A stretch of DNA of 64,000 nucleotides from positions 83,502-147,501 of the forward strand of contig NTLA01000001.1 of NCBI GenBank assembly GCA_002457435.1, read 5' to 3'. This DNA comes from Acidimicrobiales bacterium MED-G01 (GTDB taxonomy: Bacteria; Actinomycetota; Acidimicrobiia; Acidimicrobiales; Poriferisodalaceae). The notes under the pieces are model-generated. The model made no database searches. It saw only the letters and a program-made list of their open reading frames with translations, and had not been told where the DNA came from. This document shows, piece by piece, positions 10,145 through 17,747 of the stretch. The translations under genes and the position numbers were made by a program. Positions within the stretch are counted from its first letter, which is position 1. Each line of letters opens with the position of its first letter.

Positions 10145-11311
10145 ATGGATTTTTCCTTATCTGAAGATCACGACGCTATTCGTGAAGGTGTCCGACGAGT
10201 TTGCGCTCAATATCCCGATGAATATTGGCGGGAAAAAGATGAACAACATGAGTTCCCTTGGGACTTTTATCAAGCGATGGCTGATGGAGGCTGGATAGGT
10301 ATTGCCATTCCTGAAGAGTTTGGCGGCGGAGGCCAAGGTATTACCGAAGCATCGATTGTTCTCGAAGAAGTTGCCGCGAGCGGTGCAGCAATGAACGGCT
10401 GCTCAGCGATCCACTTATCGATCTTTGGCATGGAGCCGGTGAGGAAATATGGGTCACCTGAACTTGCCAACGAAATTCTCCCCAAAGTTGCTGATGGCTC
10501 ACTTCACGCTGCCTTCGGAGTTACAGAACCTGACGCTGGAACTGACACCACTTCGATTAGAACTCGAGCCGAACGAGACGGCGATGAATATGTCATCACC
10601 GGTGCAAAGGTGTGGACGACAAAGGCACCGTATTGTGACGTCTGCTTGCTGTTGGTAAGGACCACCCCGAAAGAACTGTGTGATGGCCCGACTCAAGGCA
10701 TGACACTCATCTTGGTTGACCTCAAAGACCCCGCCGTAGATATAACTCCGATCCCAAAAGTTGGACGTAATGCTGTTGTTTCGTGCGAAGTTCGCTATGA
10801 CGGGTTACGGGTGCCTGTAAGTCGGCGGGTAGGCGAAGAAGGGGAGGGCTTCCGCTACATCTTGGACGGCCTAAACCCAGAACGGATCCTTATTTCTGGA
10901 GAGGCACTTGGTATCGGACGCGCTGCGTTGAACAAAGCAGTCGATTACGCGAACAATCGAGTGATTTTTGGGCGCCCAATAGGTCAGAACCAAGGTTTGG
11001 CCTTTCCCCTGGCTGACAGTCATGCGCGGCTCCATGCAGCGGAGCTAGTCATCAGGGACGCTTCGTGGCGTTACGACAACGGACTTGACTGTGGAGCACA
11101 GGCGAACCTCGCGAAGTATCTCGCCTCTGAAGCTGCATTTGAATGCGCCGATAGGGCAATGCAAACTCACGGAGGCTTCGGTTATGCCAAAGAATATGAC
11201 GTTGAACGCTATTGGCGTGAAAGTCGGCTGATGAAGATCGCCCCAGTCAGCCAAGAAATGGTTCTGAACTATGTGTCAAACAAGGTTCTTGGCCTGCCCA
11301 GGTCCTACTGA
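10145..11311 (+). CDS. Acyl-CoA dehydrogenase family protein
   Basis: A 388-residue FAD enzyme that introduces an alpha-beta double bond in acyl-CoA. It has the family layout: N-terminal helical domain, beta domain with the FGVTEPDAGTDTT and TGAKVWTTK segments, and C-terminal helical domain with the FAD/substrate motif MQTHGGFGYAKEYDVERYWRESR. The usual C-terminal catalytic Glu (in Y-E-G-T) is replaced: the equivalent stretch reads KIAPVSQEMVLNYV. This is a known subgroup in which the base may lie elsewhere, as in isovaleryl-CoA dehydrogenase. The ATG at 10145 is preferred because the frame upstream (from 10085) overlaps XdhC and does not resemble the family. Its presence inside a cox-type cluster is unusual. 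Confidence 0.9.
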   Translation: MDFSLSEDHDAIREGVRRVCAQYPDEYWREKDEQHEFPWDFYQAMADGGWIGIAIPEEFGGGGQGITEASIVLEEVAASGAAMNGCSAIHLSIFGMEPVRKYGSPELANEILPKVADGSLHAAFGVTEPDAGTDTTSIRTRAERDGDEYVITGAKVWTTKAPYCDVCLLLVRTTPKELCDGPTQGMTLILVDLKDPAVDITPIPKVGRNAVVSCEVRYDGLRVPVSRRVGEEGEGFRYILDGLNPERILISGEALGIGRAALNKAVDYANNRVIFGRPIGQNQGLAFPLADSHARLHAAELVIRDASWRYDNGLDCGAQANLAKYLASEAAFECADRAMQTHGGFGYAKEYDVERYWRESRLMKIAPVSQEMVLNYVSNKVLGLPRSY

Positions 11312-11315
11312 AGTT

Positions 11316-11879
11316 GTGAAAGTAGCTGGAGCTCTACTCGCGGCAGGAACAGGGTCACGTTTCTCGGGACCGACTCACAAGCTTCTTGCTGATATAGGCG
11401 GCGAAGCTGTGGTCACTCATGCAGCGCGTTCTATGGTGAACTCAGGATTGTCCGGCTATGTCCTAGTTGCCGGCGCTACTCAGTTGGGTCCCGCTCTCAG
11501 AGAGTTTTCTGAGCTAGTAGTTGTCGAAAATCCTGAATTTGATCAAGGAATAGCTACATCACTCAGTGTCGCAGTGGACTGGGGTGAGGCCGGTGGCTTT
11601 GATGCCCTCATTGTTGGATTGGCTGATCAGCCGGGAGTTCCAAGTTCGAGCTGGAGGCGGCTGGGTAACAGCAACGCGCCTATAGCGGTCGCCACCTACG
11701 TTGGTCGTGCTGGAAATCCAGTTCGTCTTGAAAAATCAGTGTGGCCGTTACTTCCGCGATCAGGAGACGAAGGGGCTCGGGTTTTGCTACGTACGAGGCC
11801 AGAACTAGTTGAGCAGGTAACCTGCGAAGGCTCTCCCGACGACATAGATACTGTGGAGGATCTCGGACAATGGAGTTAA
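11316..11879 (+). CDS. MobA/MocA-like molybdenum cofactor nucleotidyltransferase
   Basis: A 187-residue NTP transferase that probably attaches CMP (or GMP) to molybdopterin; CO-dehydrogenase-like enzymes use the cytosine dinucleotide form. The signature is present at the N-terminus: G-A-L-L-A-A-G-T-G-S-R-F followed by HKLLADIGG, and the metal-binding Asp is in GLADQPGV. The RAGNPVRL segment matches the MocA group. I place the start at GTG 11316, 4 bases after the acyl-CoA dehydrogenase stop. The frame runs back to ATG 11271, but that would overlap the previous gene and has no family match. The stop overlaps coxG by 10 bases. Confidence 0.85.
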   Translation: MKVAGALLAAGTGSRFSGPTHKLLADIGGEAVVTHAARSMVNSGLSGYVLVAGATQLGPALREFSELVVVENPEFDQGIATSLSVAVDWGEAGGFDALIVGLADQPGVPSSSWRRLGNSNAPIAVATYVGRAGNPVRLEKSVWPLLPRSGDEGARVLLRTRPELVEQVTCEGSPDDIDTVEDLGQWS

Positions 11880-12532
11880 AGAATGAATTCCGAGTTGGTG
11901 TTCCGATTGAACAGGCGTGGGGCACTTTGACAGATGTTGAGTACATCGCGCCCTGCATGCCTGGTGCGCAACTAACTGAAATTGACGGCGAAGAATTCAA
12001 AGGACAAGTGAAGGTCAAGGTTGGGCCGATCACAGCTCAATATAAAGGCGTCGCAAAGTTCAAAGAAAAGGATGAGAGTCAATACCGACTAGTCCTTGAT
12101 GCAAGTGGTCGTGATACTCGCGGGGCTGGAAATGCCGCTGCAGAAGTGACAGCCGAGATGACTGCCGATGGTGATGGAACCAACATCGTTATAACTACCG
12201 ACTTGAAAGTCACAGGCAAAGTCGCTCAGTTCGGTCGCGGTGTGATGGCTGATGTATCAGAAAAGCTGATCGGACAGTTCGTTGAAAGTCTTGAACAAAA
12301 ACTTCTTGAATCAAGTGAGCGTGAACAAGGATCAGAAAATAAATCTGAGGACGACAACTCTGTGACCCCTGACGAGGCCGCCGAGGGTGACTCCGGACCG
12401 CGAAAAATTGATATGCCGGAGCCAGAACCTGTTGACCTGCTTGACACAGCTGGGGCGCCGCTCTTTAAACGATTTGGCCCATTCGCTTTAATTGCGCTGG
12501 TGCTAGTTCTTCTGCGTCGCCGCAAGCGGTAA
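11870..12532 (+). CDS. coxG: CoxG-like SRPBCC protein with C-terminal membrane anchor
   Basis: CoxG recruits CO dehydrogenase to the cytoplasmic membrane. The 220 residues consist of an SRPBCC/START-like domain (about 1-145, with PIEQAWGTLTDVEYIAPCMPGA and the GPITAQYKG and GKVAQFGRG segments typical of CoxG), an acidic linker (about 148-190) and a C-terminal hydrophobic helix followed by a R-R-R-K-R stop-transfer tail. This matches the membrane-anchored version of the family. It is the last gene of the cox-type block; DUF501 begins 18 bases later, where the ancestral housekeeping order resumes. Start ATG at 11870. Confidence 0.9.
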   Translation: MELKNEFRVGVPIEQAWGTLTDVEYIAPCMPGAQLTEIDGEEFKGQVKVKVGPITAQYKGVAKFKEKDESQYRLVLDASGRDTRGAGNAAAEVTAEMTADGDGTNIVITTDLKVTGKVAQFGRGVMADVSEKLIGQFVESLEQKLLESSEREQGSENKSEDDNSVTPDEAAEGDSGPRKIDMPEPEPVDLLDTAGAPLFKRFGPFALIALVLVLLRRRKR

Positions 12533-12550
12533 CAGCAAAGTCCGCAGATC

Positions 12551-13042
12551 ATGGTAATCGATGCCGCGAAAGTGTCTTCGGTCGCTCACCCGTCGCAAGT
12601 TGAGATCGCAAAAGTGGCTGAACTATTGGGTCGACGACCCGAGAGCGATTTTGAGGTAGTTGTAGTCGACAGCAGCGGAGAACCCGTTGTCATTCGCAAT
12701 GGACCGATAATGGCGAATGGCCGACCGATGCCAACCCGTTATTGGCTTGTGGGTCGCGAACTTTCTCGCCTTGTAGCGCGGCTTGAAGGAGACGGAGGAG
12801 TGCGAGCGGCGGAACTAGCAGTAGATGCCGATGATTTGACGGCAACCCACGAACGTTACGCGGCCGAACGGGACTCTCAGATTCCAACTGAGTATGTAGG
12901 TCCAAGACCGACTGGTGGAGTCGGCGGTACGCGGCAGGGCGTGAAATGCCTGCATACCCATCTAGCGCATCATCTGGCGGTCGGCGATGACCCGGTTGGC
13001 GAGTGGGTTATTCGGCAGTTAGAGGCGACAGACCTTGTCTGA
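12551..13042 (+). CDS. DUF501 protein
   Basis: A 163-residue protein of the DUF501 family, widespread in actinobacteria and almost always between ftsB/divIC and ppx. Its function is unknown. Family features are the N-terminal helix preceding LLGRRPESDFEVV, the central segment PVVIRNGPIMANGRPMPTRYWLVG, and the His-rich C-terminal motif VKCLHTHLAHHLAVGDDPVG, which could bind metal. It overlaps ppx by 8 bases. The usual neighbour ftsB is 8.6 kb upstream because of the intervening cox-type genes, and the gene is probably now transcribed with that block. Confidence 0.88.
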   Translation: MVIDAAKVSSVAHPSQVEIAKVAELLGRRPESDFEVVVVDSSGEPVVIRNGPIMANGRPMPTRYWLVGRELSRLVARLEGDGGVRAAELAVDADDLTATHERYAAERDSQIPTEYVGPRPTGGVGGTRQGVKCLHTHLAHHLAVGDDPVGEWVIRQLEATDLV

Positions 13043-13955
13043 CGACACGCCTGTTGCGGTCTTGGACTTTGGCACTAACACAACCCGCCTTTTGATAACC
13101 GACGGCACCTCTACAGACATACGGGCTCATCGGGTTACCGGTCTAGGTCGAGGGTTGGGGAAAACGGGCCGACTCAGCGAGGAGGGAATAGGCCGTGTCC
13201 TAGACGCAGTCGATGAATTCAAGTTAATGATTTCGGAGAATGGCGTTCAAAAAATTAGGGCAGTGGCCACAAGTGCCGCCCGCGATGCAGTGAATCGAGA
13301 CGACCTATTCAAACCCGTTTCGGCATCTTTGAATCATGAACTTGAACTCCTATCAGGGGAGGAAGAAGCCCGCTACGGATTTTCGGGAGCGACCGTAGGG
13401 TTACCACCGGCTGATGGACCATTCCTCGTCATCGATATAGGGGGAGGCTCTACTGAATTTTCTTACGGAACTCATGCCGCAGAAATATATCGATCCGTTG
13501 ACATGGGGTCTGTTCGCTTTACGGAACAGTTCCTTATTAACGACCCCCCTAAACCCGAAGAGTTAAGTGGAGCTATTCAGGTCGCTCGTTTACACCTAGA
13601 CGACATCGACAGGGATCACCCAACCATGGGGAAAGCAGGATCTCTTGTGGGAGTTGCTGGAACAATCACCACCATTGCGGCGGTCGAAATTGGGTTGGAG
13701 CCGTACGATCCGCAAATTATTGATGGCTTTGCGCTCAGTCGAAAAGCCGCAGAAGACGTCTTCAGAACTTTGGCGACTGAGTCGCTCGAGATACGAAAAT
13801 ATAATCCCGGTCTAGAAGCCGCACGAGCCGATGTAATCGTCGCGGGATGTTGCATTTTGGTCGCCGTCATGCGCCATTGGGACCTGGATGAGTGTCTGGT
13901 TCGCGAATCTGACCTTCTAGACGGATTGGCGTCCGAACTCCTAGAGGTTGAATAG
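13035..13955 (+). CDS. ppx: Exopolyphosphatase / guanosine pentaphosphatase family protein
   Basis: Ppx/GppA family phosphatase, 306 residues, the short two-domain form common in actinobacteria. It removes terminal phosphate from polyphosphate or pppGpp. ASKHA-fold motifs are visible: AVLDFGTNTTRLLI at the N-terminus (phosphate 1 loop), the second loop VIDIGGGSTEF (about residues 133-143), SGEEEARYGF and VGVAGTITTIAAV. It starts at TTG 13035, overlapping DUF501 by 8 bases. No start closer to the conserved AVLDFGTN is better. It closes the conserved mazG-eno-ftsB-DUF501-ppx block. The exact substrate cannot be decided from sequence. Confidence 0.93.
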   Translation: MSDDTPVAVLDFGTNTTRLLITDGTSTDIRAHRVTGLGRGLGKTGRLSEEGIGRVLDAVDEFKLMISENGVQKIRAVATSAARDAVNRDDLFKPVSASLNHELELLSGEEEARYGFSGATVGLPPADGPFLVIDIGGGSTEFSYGTHAAEIYRSVDMGSVRFTEQFLINDPPKPEELSGAIQVARLHLDDIDRDHPTMGKAGSLVGVAGTITTIAAVEIGLEPYDPQIIDGFALSRKAAEDVFRTLATESLEIRKYNPGLEAARADVIVAGCCILVAVMRHWDLDECLVRESDLLDGLASELLEVE

Positions 13956-13985
13956 AGATGGCACCGGCGAGCTAGTGTTCCGAAT

Positions 13986-14591
13986 GTGAATGATCTGCAC
14001 TCCCCACGGTTGCTGTTACGCGGTTTGCAACCCCATGATTTTGCGCAGTGGAGTGAAGTTCGTCGGCGTTGTGCGAATTGGTTGACCAAATGGGAACCCG
14101 AAGTCGCAGCCGGCGCCCCTGATCCGACGAAAGATCCTGCTGCCTTCGCGGCACGCTGTAATGCTCGAGATCGCGAACGTCAACTCGGAACCGGATTTGC
14201 GTGGTCTATGTGGCACCGAGGTCACTTCTGCGGAGAAATCAACGTCAACAATGTTGCCAGAGGAGCTTTTCAGAGTGGGCATGTAGGTTACTGGGTCGAC
14301 GAACGTTGGGCTGGACACGGATTTGTGCCAGAAGCGTTAGTAGCCGTGTTCGGGCATGCTTTTGATAGAGCGGGACTGCATCGTCTCGAAATATCGATCA
14401 TTCCCAGAAATGAATCGAGCCGTCGAGTTGTAGAAAAACTCGGAATTCGTTATGAGGGTCTCGCCGAGGGCTACCTGAGAATCGCGGGAGTTTGGGAAGA
14501 TCACATGCGGTTCGGTATCACTTCTGAGGAATGGGAAGAGCGACGCGAAGAACTCTGGCAGTTAATTTCTGATCTCGGTGTTGGCGTCTAG
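13986..14591 (+). CDS. GNAT family N-acetyltransferase (RimJ/RimL-like)
   Basis: A 201-residue acetyl-CoA dependent acetyltransferase of the RimJ/RimL type, which modify protein N-termini or small molecules. It starts LHSPRLLLRGLQPHDF, as usual in this group, and contains GYWVDERWAGHGFVPEALVAVF, the acetyl-CoA pyrophosphate-binding region, then RLEISIIPRNESSRRVVEKLG and the GLAEGYLRIAGVWEDH ending. The GTG start at 13986 lies 30 bases after ppx. It is convergent with the RecB-family gene, 21 bases away. The substrate is unknown. Confidence 0.9.
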   Translation: MNDLHSPRLLLRGLQPHDFAQWSEVRRRCANWLTKWEPEVAAGAPDPTKDPAAFAARCNARDRERQLGTGFAWSMWHRGHFCGEINVNNVARGAFQSGHVGYWVDERWAGHGFVPEALVAVFGHAFDRAGLHRLEISIIPRNESSRRVVEKLGIRYEGLAEGYLRIAGVWEDHMRFGITSEEWEERREELWQLISDLGVGV

Positions 14592-14612
14592 AACCTACGG
14601 GCGCAACTCAGG

Positions 14613-15587
14613 TCACCAAGCTCCGCCGCCGCCGGCCTGTTCCAACCAACTTTGACCTGGTCGACAATCGGCAGCGACCGGGCACCACCTGCAAGATCCA
14701 CTCGGTCGTTTTTCCGGGTGCACTTCTTTGAGACGAAGCTGAACTAGTCGCCTGATGCTGCTGCCAGTGCGCCTGATGGCTGAACGCAAAAGGTCCTCGT
14801 CGACAGCTTCGACCTGAACTGTTCCCGCATCGACGTAAAAACTTGCCAGGAGAGAGGGGGGAACTCCGACAACGAGCGTTTCCAACAATGCGTAGAAACG
14901 CAAATCGTCCAAGTGGTGAGGAACCGCTCGACCAGTTTTTAGTTCCAGTAGAACCCGGCCAGCAGTTAGTTCGTCTGGTTGACCAACTGTTAGGTCAAAC
15001 CTGCCTTGCAATACGATTTTCCCCCGGTGGAGCAGGACCTTTCTGGGTGACTCAGTAGTAGGGATCCAGGCGGGTCGAAGAGGGGGGAAGGTGTCGAAGA
15101 AAGTCTGCAGCAGAGATCCAACATCGCTGCGTATTTCTGCTCTTTCTATGTCGTTCAGATCAAGTAAAAAGTTAGCTAAACCATCACCGCGGTTCATGAG
15201 GCTTCCCAACGCCTCGTCGACGAGTTCAGCAGCAGTCCGCGGAGGTGAAAGATGTATAGAGAGTTCGACGCATTTGTGAAATATCTGGCCGCGCGTCATC
15301 GGAAGCTTCCACTCGAAGGGCTCAACTTGTTGTGCTTCATAAAGGGCTTCGCAACTAGTGACTGCTTGTAACTGACGTTTAGATACCCATAAAGGTTCCT
15401 CAATTTGATCGACGAGATCGACTGTTTCTTTTTCTAACTCCAGTTGAATTTGGGCTCGGAGCGTTGACTTATGAGTGATGCGCTCGTCAACTGGTAACCG
15501 AATGAGATCCAGTGTCGCCTGTTGTGCCGGCGTGAGAGGTGAATCGCTCGACGTTGACTTTTCAGAGAGGCTGTCGGCGGTGTCCAC
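14613..15587 (-). CDS. RecB/AddB-like PD-(D/E)XK nuclease with predicted Fe-S cluster
   Basis: A stand-alone 324-residue nuclease domain. The PD-(D/E)XK core can be traced: H104 in RGQIFHKCVE, D198 in LQGRFDL, E215-x-K217 in LLELKTG, and a following Q/Y helix (DDLRFYALL). Four cysteines, C79 (TSCEALY) and C299, C302, C308 (CRWCPVAADC), match the split 4Fe-4S staple of AddB and Cas4 nucleases. No helicase domain is fused or adjacent, and no CRISPR genes are present, so a Cas4 role is unlikely. Actinobacteria commonly carry such RecB-like exonucleases; the role is probably DNA repair. Start is GTG at 15587. Confidence 0.85.
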   Translation of the reverse strand: MDTADSLSEKSTSSDSPLTPAQQATLDLIRLPVDERITHKSTLRAQIQLELEKETVDLVDQIEEPLWVSKRQLQAVTSCEALYEAQQVEPFEWKLPMTRGQIFHKCVELSIHLSPPRTAAELVDEALGSLMNRGDGLANFLLDLNDIERAEIRSDVGSLLQTFFDTFPPLRPAWIPTTESPRKVLLHRGKIVLQGRFDLTVGQPDELTAGRVLLELKTGRAVPHHLDDLRFYALLETLVVGVPPSLLASFYVDAGTVQVEAVDEDLLRSAIRRTGSSIRRLVQLRLKEVHPEKRPSGSCRWCPVAADCRPGQSWLEQAGGGGAW

Positions 15588-15724
15588 AGATCTACGGTAG
15601 CCCCGTGCATGAGTCCTCGATCGACACTCAACACATAAGTTGAATAAGTAAGCCGCTGCCGACGTTCGTAACCGTGTCGACGATATCTAGTTGATTGTCC
15701 TACCCCTAGTGGATTCTTAATCCG

Positions 15725-16186
15725 ATGGAAATCGCGATCAATAAAGTTAACAATCCGAATTCTGGCTCCAGTGCGGCTGCAGACAAGAACCCCGGGTCCG
15801 TGTCGACAATTGAAAGTGCTCCATCAGTCCGATTTGCGATCGTGGCGAAGACCATTACTCAAGTTGTTGCTAGCTATGGTTTCGACGTTCCAGGATTCAA
15901 GAGTCCCCCCCGTTCCAGTGATGCAGATCGGACTGTGCGCCGTCAGAGTTGTGGAAGCATCGTTGCCGTTCGCATAAAAGACAGACCTTTCGAAGCGGTG
16001 ATTGCAGACATGATTGAAGGCGTAGTTCTTTGCAACGACATGTCAACAGAAAAGGCAGGAAAGCTTCGAAACCTATTGTGGGGTGCTGTTGCGCAAACTG
16101 GCCGACAACAAAACGCAACATCGGGAGTTAAACGAACCGTGTTGGTTCATCACCCAACGGTCAACGATAATATCGAGGCCGCGTAA
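15725..16186 (+). CDS. Conserved-looking hypothetical protein
   Basis: A 153-residue protein I cannot assign. The first 35 residues are Ser/Asn/Ala-rich and probably disordered. The remainder looks like a compact alpha/beta domain: VRFAIVAKTITQVVASYGFDVPGF, a basic stretch (DRTVRRQ), then the strands GSIVAVRI and FEAVIADMIEGVVLCND and a helix (TEKAGKLRNLLWGAVA). No signal peptide, membrane helix or metal motif is visible. The ATG at 15725 is the only reasonable start. It lies 137 bases from the divergent nuclease gene and 52 bases before tRNA-Leu. It is longer and more ordered than random open frames in this window, so I consider it real. Confidence 0.6.
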   Translation: MEIAINKVNNPNSGSSAAADKNPGSVSTIESAPSVRFAIVAKTITQVVASYGFDVPGFKSPPRSSDADRTVRRQSCGSIVAVRIKDRPFEAVIADMIEGVVLCNDMSTEKAGKLRNLLWGAVAQTGRQQNATSGVKRTVLVHHPTVNDNIEAA

Positions 16187-16205
16187 CAAGGCGCCGCAAC
16201 TGATC

Positions 16206-16233
16206 TTGAGACGTAGGCTTACACCGATATGTA
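16206..16233 (+). promoter_or_regulatory. Promoter of tRNA-Leu
   Basis: TTGAGA (16206-16211) and TATGTA (16228-16233) are separated by 16 bases, a plausible vegetative promoter. The -10 element ends 5 bases before the tRNA 5' end, so transcription would begin at or next to the mature end. Confidence 0.45.
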
Positions 16234-16238
16234 AACCG

Positions 16239-16323
16239 GCCCGGGTGGCGGAAAGGCAGACGCAGAGGGCTTAAACCCCTCGGCTCCTAACGGGGCGTGT
16301 GGGTTCGAATCCCACTCCGGGCA
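16239..16323 (+). tRNA. tRNA-Leu (anticodon UAA)
   Basis: An 85-nt class II tRNA. The acceptor stem pairs GCCCGGG (16239-16245) with TCCGGGC (16316-16322), with discriminator A at 16323. The anticodon stem GAGGG/CCCTC encloses the loop CTTAAAC, giving anticodon TAA. A long variable arm and the T-loop GGTTCGAATCC follow. The CCA end is not encoded. The anticodon reads UUA/UUG leucine codons. It is not a selenocysteine tRNA: the anticodon is wrong and the acceptor arm is normal length. Confidence 0.97.
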
Positions 16324-16325
16324 CT

Positions 16326-17330
16326 TCAGACGGCAGCTGACCGCAACGAATCGGCTGTCTCTGAGCCAGGAAGTACCAGGTTCTCCGCAGCTGAGACGCA
16401 ACGGTCCCTCAGGATCCGATTAAGAGGGGTCGGCACCCGATGCTTTTCTCCGAGCCGGACGATGGCGCCGTTGAAGTGGTCCACTTCAACTTTTTTTCTT
16501 TGGGAAGCCAGATCTTGCCAAGTGCTTGGATACGACCTGCTTGTCTCTGTGACAGTCGGCCTTGTCGGCCAAATACCAGGTTCGCGAAGGCGGGCAATTT
16601 GTTCCCTTAAGTTTCGTTTGCCAACCATTCGAGCTGCAATCTCGGCGGCCTCCAATACGTCTGCGGCTTCTTCGTTTACATCGGCAATAAATTGACGGTC
16701 CCGAGGGTCACAGGAGGCCTCTTGAACTGACAGATCTGTTAAAGCCAGATAAGCGTTGGCGAGATTTCTGACGAGCTTTCCCCACTTGCCATCAATGACT
16801 CGTGCGTCGACTGATGCATCCATTCCTGACGCGGCTAGATCTGTCACCAAAGATCGTGAGATCTCGTCACTTCCTGACGGCCAATTTCCTATTTCGAGGA
16901 GCTTCCCCCCCGAATGTCGAACAGTTCCAGGGTGAGTGATTTCGGCTCCAACCATGACTGTGCATCCATAGGTGTTGTACCCCTTCGCGAAAAGCCATTC
17001 TTCGTTGGTAACCCCGTTTTGACAACACACCAACGGTAATTCTCGGTATATCGACGAGTGCTGCTCCACCGCATCGAACGTGTCATCAGTTTTCATTGCG
17101 AGCAAAATGACGGTTTGATCATCCAAATCAAGTTCTCGGGCAGATTCTTCGGCCGGAAGATTCCAAGTTCCCTCAGTATTTTGTGTCAGAGTCAAACCTT
17201 TCGTCTGAAGAGCCTGAAGGTGGGGGCCTCGAGCAACTAATTGCACCTTGCGGCCGATGGTTGCGAGTCTGCTCGCGATGACGCAACCGATGCCGCCGGC
17301 ACCATGAACTATGTAATTAGGTGCCATCAT
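16326..17330 (-). CDS. Ketopantoate reductase-like (ApbA/PanE family) dehydrogenase
   Basis: A 334-residue NADPH-dependent 2-oxoacid reductase family member. The N-terminal Rossmann motif is HGAGGIGCVIASRLA, the central segment CCQNGVTNEE corresponds to the N-G motif of the family, and the catalytic Lys and Asn lie in DGKWGKLVRNLANA. The C-terminal helical domain has VEVDHFNGAIVRLGEKHRVPTPLN, equivalent to the substrate-binding loop of PanE. I place the start at ATG 17330, inside the upstream stop codon (ATGA overlap with the NTF2-like gene); the frame is open to 17363. True PanE makes pantoate for coenzyme A, but the catabolic neighbourhood leaves the substrate open. The gene runs convergently up to the tRNA. 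Confidence 0.87.
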   Translation of the reverse strand: MMAPNYIVHGAGGIGCVIASRLATIGRKVQLVARGPHLQALQTKGLTLTQNTEGTWNLPAEESARELDLDDQTVILLAMKTDDTFDAVEQHSSIYRELPLVCCQNGVTNEEWLFAKGYNTYGCTVMVGAEITHPGTVRHSGGKLLEIGNWPSGSDEISRSLVTDLAASGMDASVDARVIDGKWGKLVRNLANAYLALTDLSVQEASCDPRDRQFIADVNEEAADVLEAAEIAARMVGKRNLREQIARLREPGIWPTRPTVTETSRSYPSTWQDLASQRKKVEVDHFNGAIVRLGEKHRVPTPLNRILRDRCVSAAENLVLPGSETADSLRSAAV

Positions 17331-17707
17331 CCCCAGGACCCATTGCCGGCCGGTGCGTTCCAAACCTCTGTGATTCGTCCGTCACGAATAGTAAACATCT
17401 CTATTCCGCAGATAGTTGATAGTTCTCCGTCTTCGCTCACCAAATCCGCCTCGTATGCAGCAGCTACTGATTCTTGATCTTGAATGATCATGCGATTGCT
17501 GAACCTCATCGATCGAAATTGTTGATGGAATGAAGTGATGCGAAGCTTGGCCTCTTCGAGAGTCAGAGCTAGACGGGTTCCATCGGGTTCGTGACGGATC
17601 ATGGGGTCAGCCAGCAGCATGTCTAGAGATGTCAAGTCACGCTGGTGGTAAACCTGTTCTGTGTATTGGTCGACTATCTCAGCCGGGCTCATTTTGGAAT
17701 TAGTCAC
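17327..17707 (-). CDS. SnoaL/NTF2-like protein
   Basis: A 126-residue cone-shaped alpha+beta barrel (NTF2-like, SnoaL type). Features are the N-terminal helices EIVDQYTEQVYHQRDL and SLDMLLADPMIRHEPDG, and the strands ending GIEMFTIRDGRITEVWN, a standard SnoaL ending. Members may be enzymes such as cyclases, isomerases or hydratases, or small-ligand binders. It overlaps the ketopantoate-reductase-like gene by 4 bases, so the two products probably act in one pathway. The start is GTG at 17707, 40 bases from the divergent P450 gene. No specific activity can be assigned. Confidence 0.82.
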   Translation of the reverse strand: MTNSKMSPAEIVDQYTEQVYHQRDLTSLDMLLADPMIRHEPDGTRLALTLEEAKLRITSFHQQFRSMRFSNRMIIQDQESVAAAYEADLVSEDGELSTICGIEMFTIRDGRITEVWNAPAGNGSWG

Positions 17708-17747
17708 AGGCTTATGCTTTCAGAATTGCGAGTGTTAGCGTCGGGGT

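Noticed and set aside
14613..15587. Cas4 and a hidden CRISPR locus
   Set aside because: No repeat array and no cas genes are found; the nuclease is better seen as RecB-like.
16239..16323. tRNA as a candidate selenocysteine tRNA
   Set aside because: Anticodon is TAA and the acceptor stem has 7 pairs, so it is a normal tRNA-Leu.
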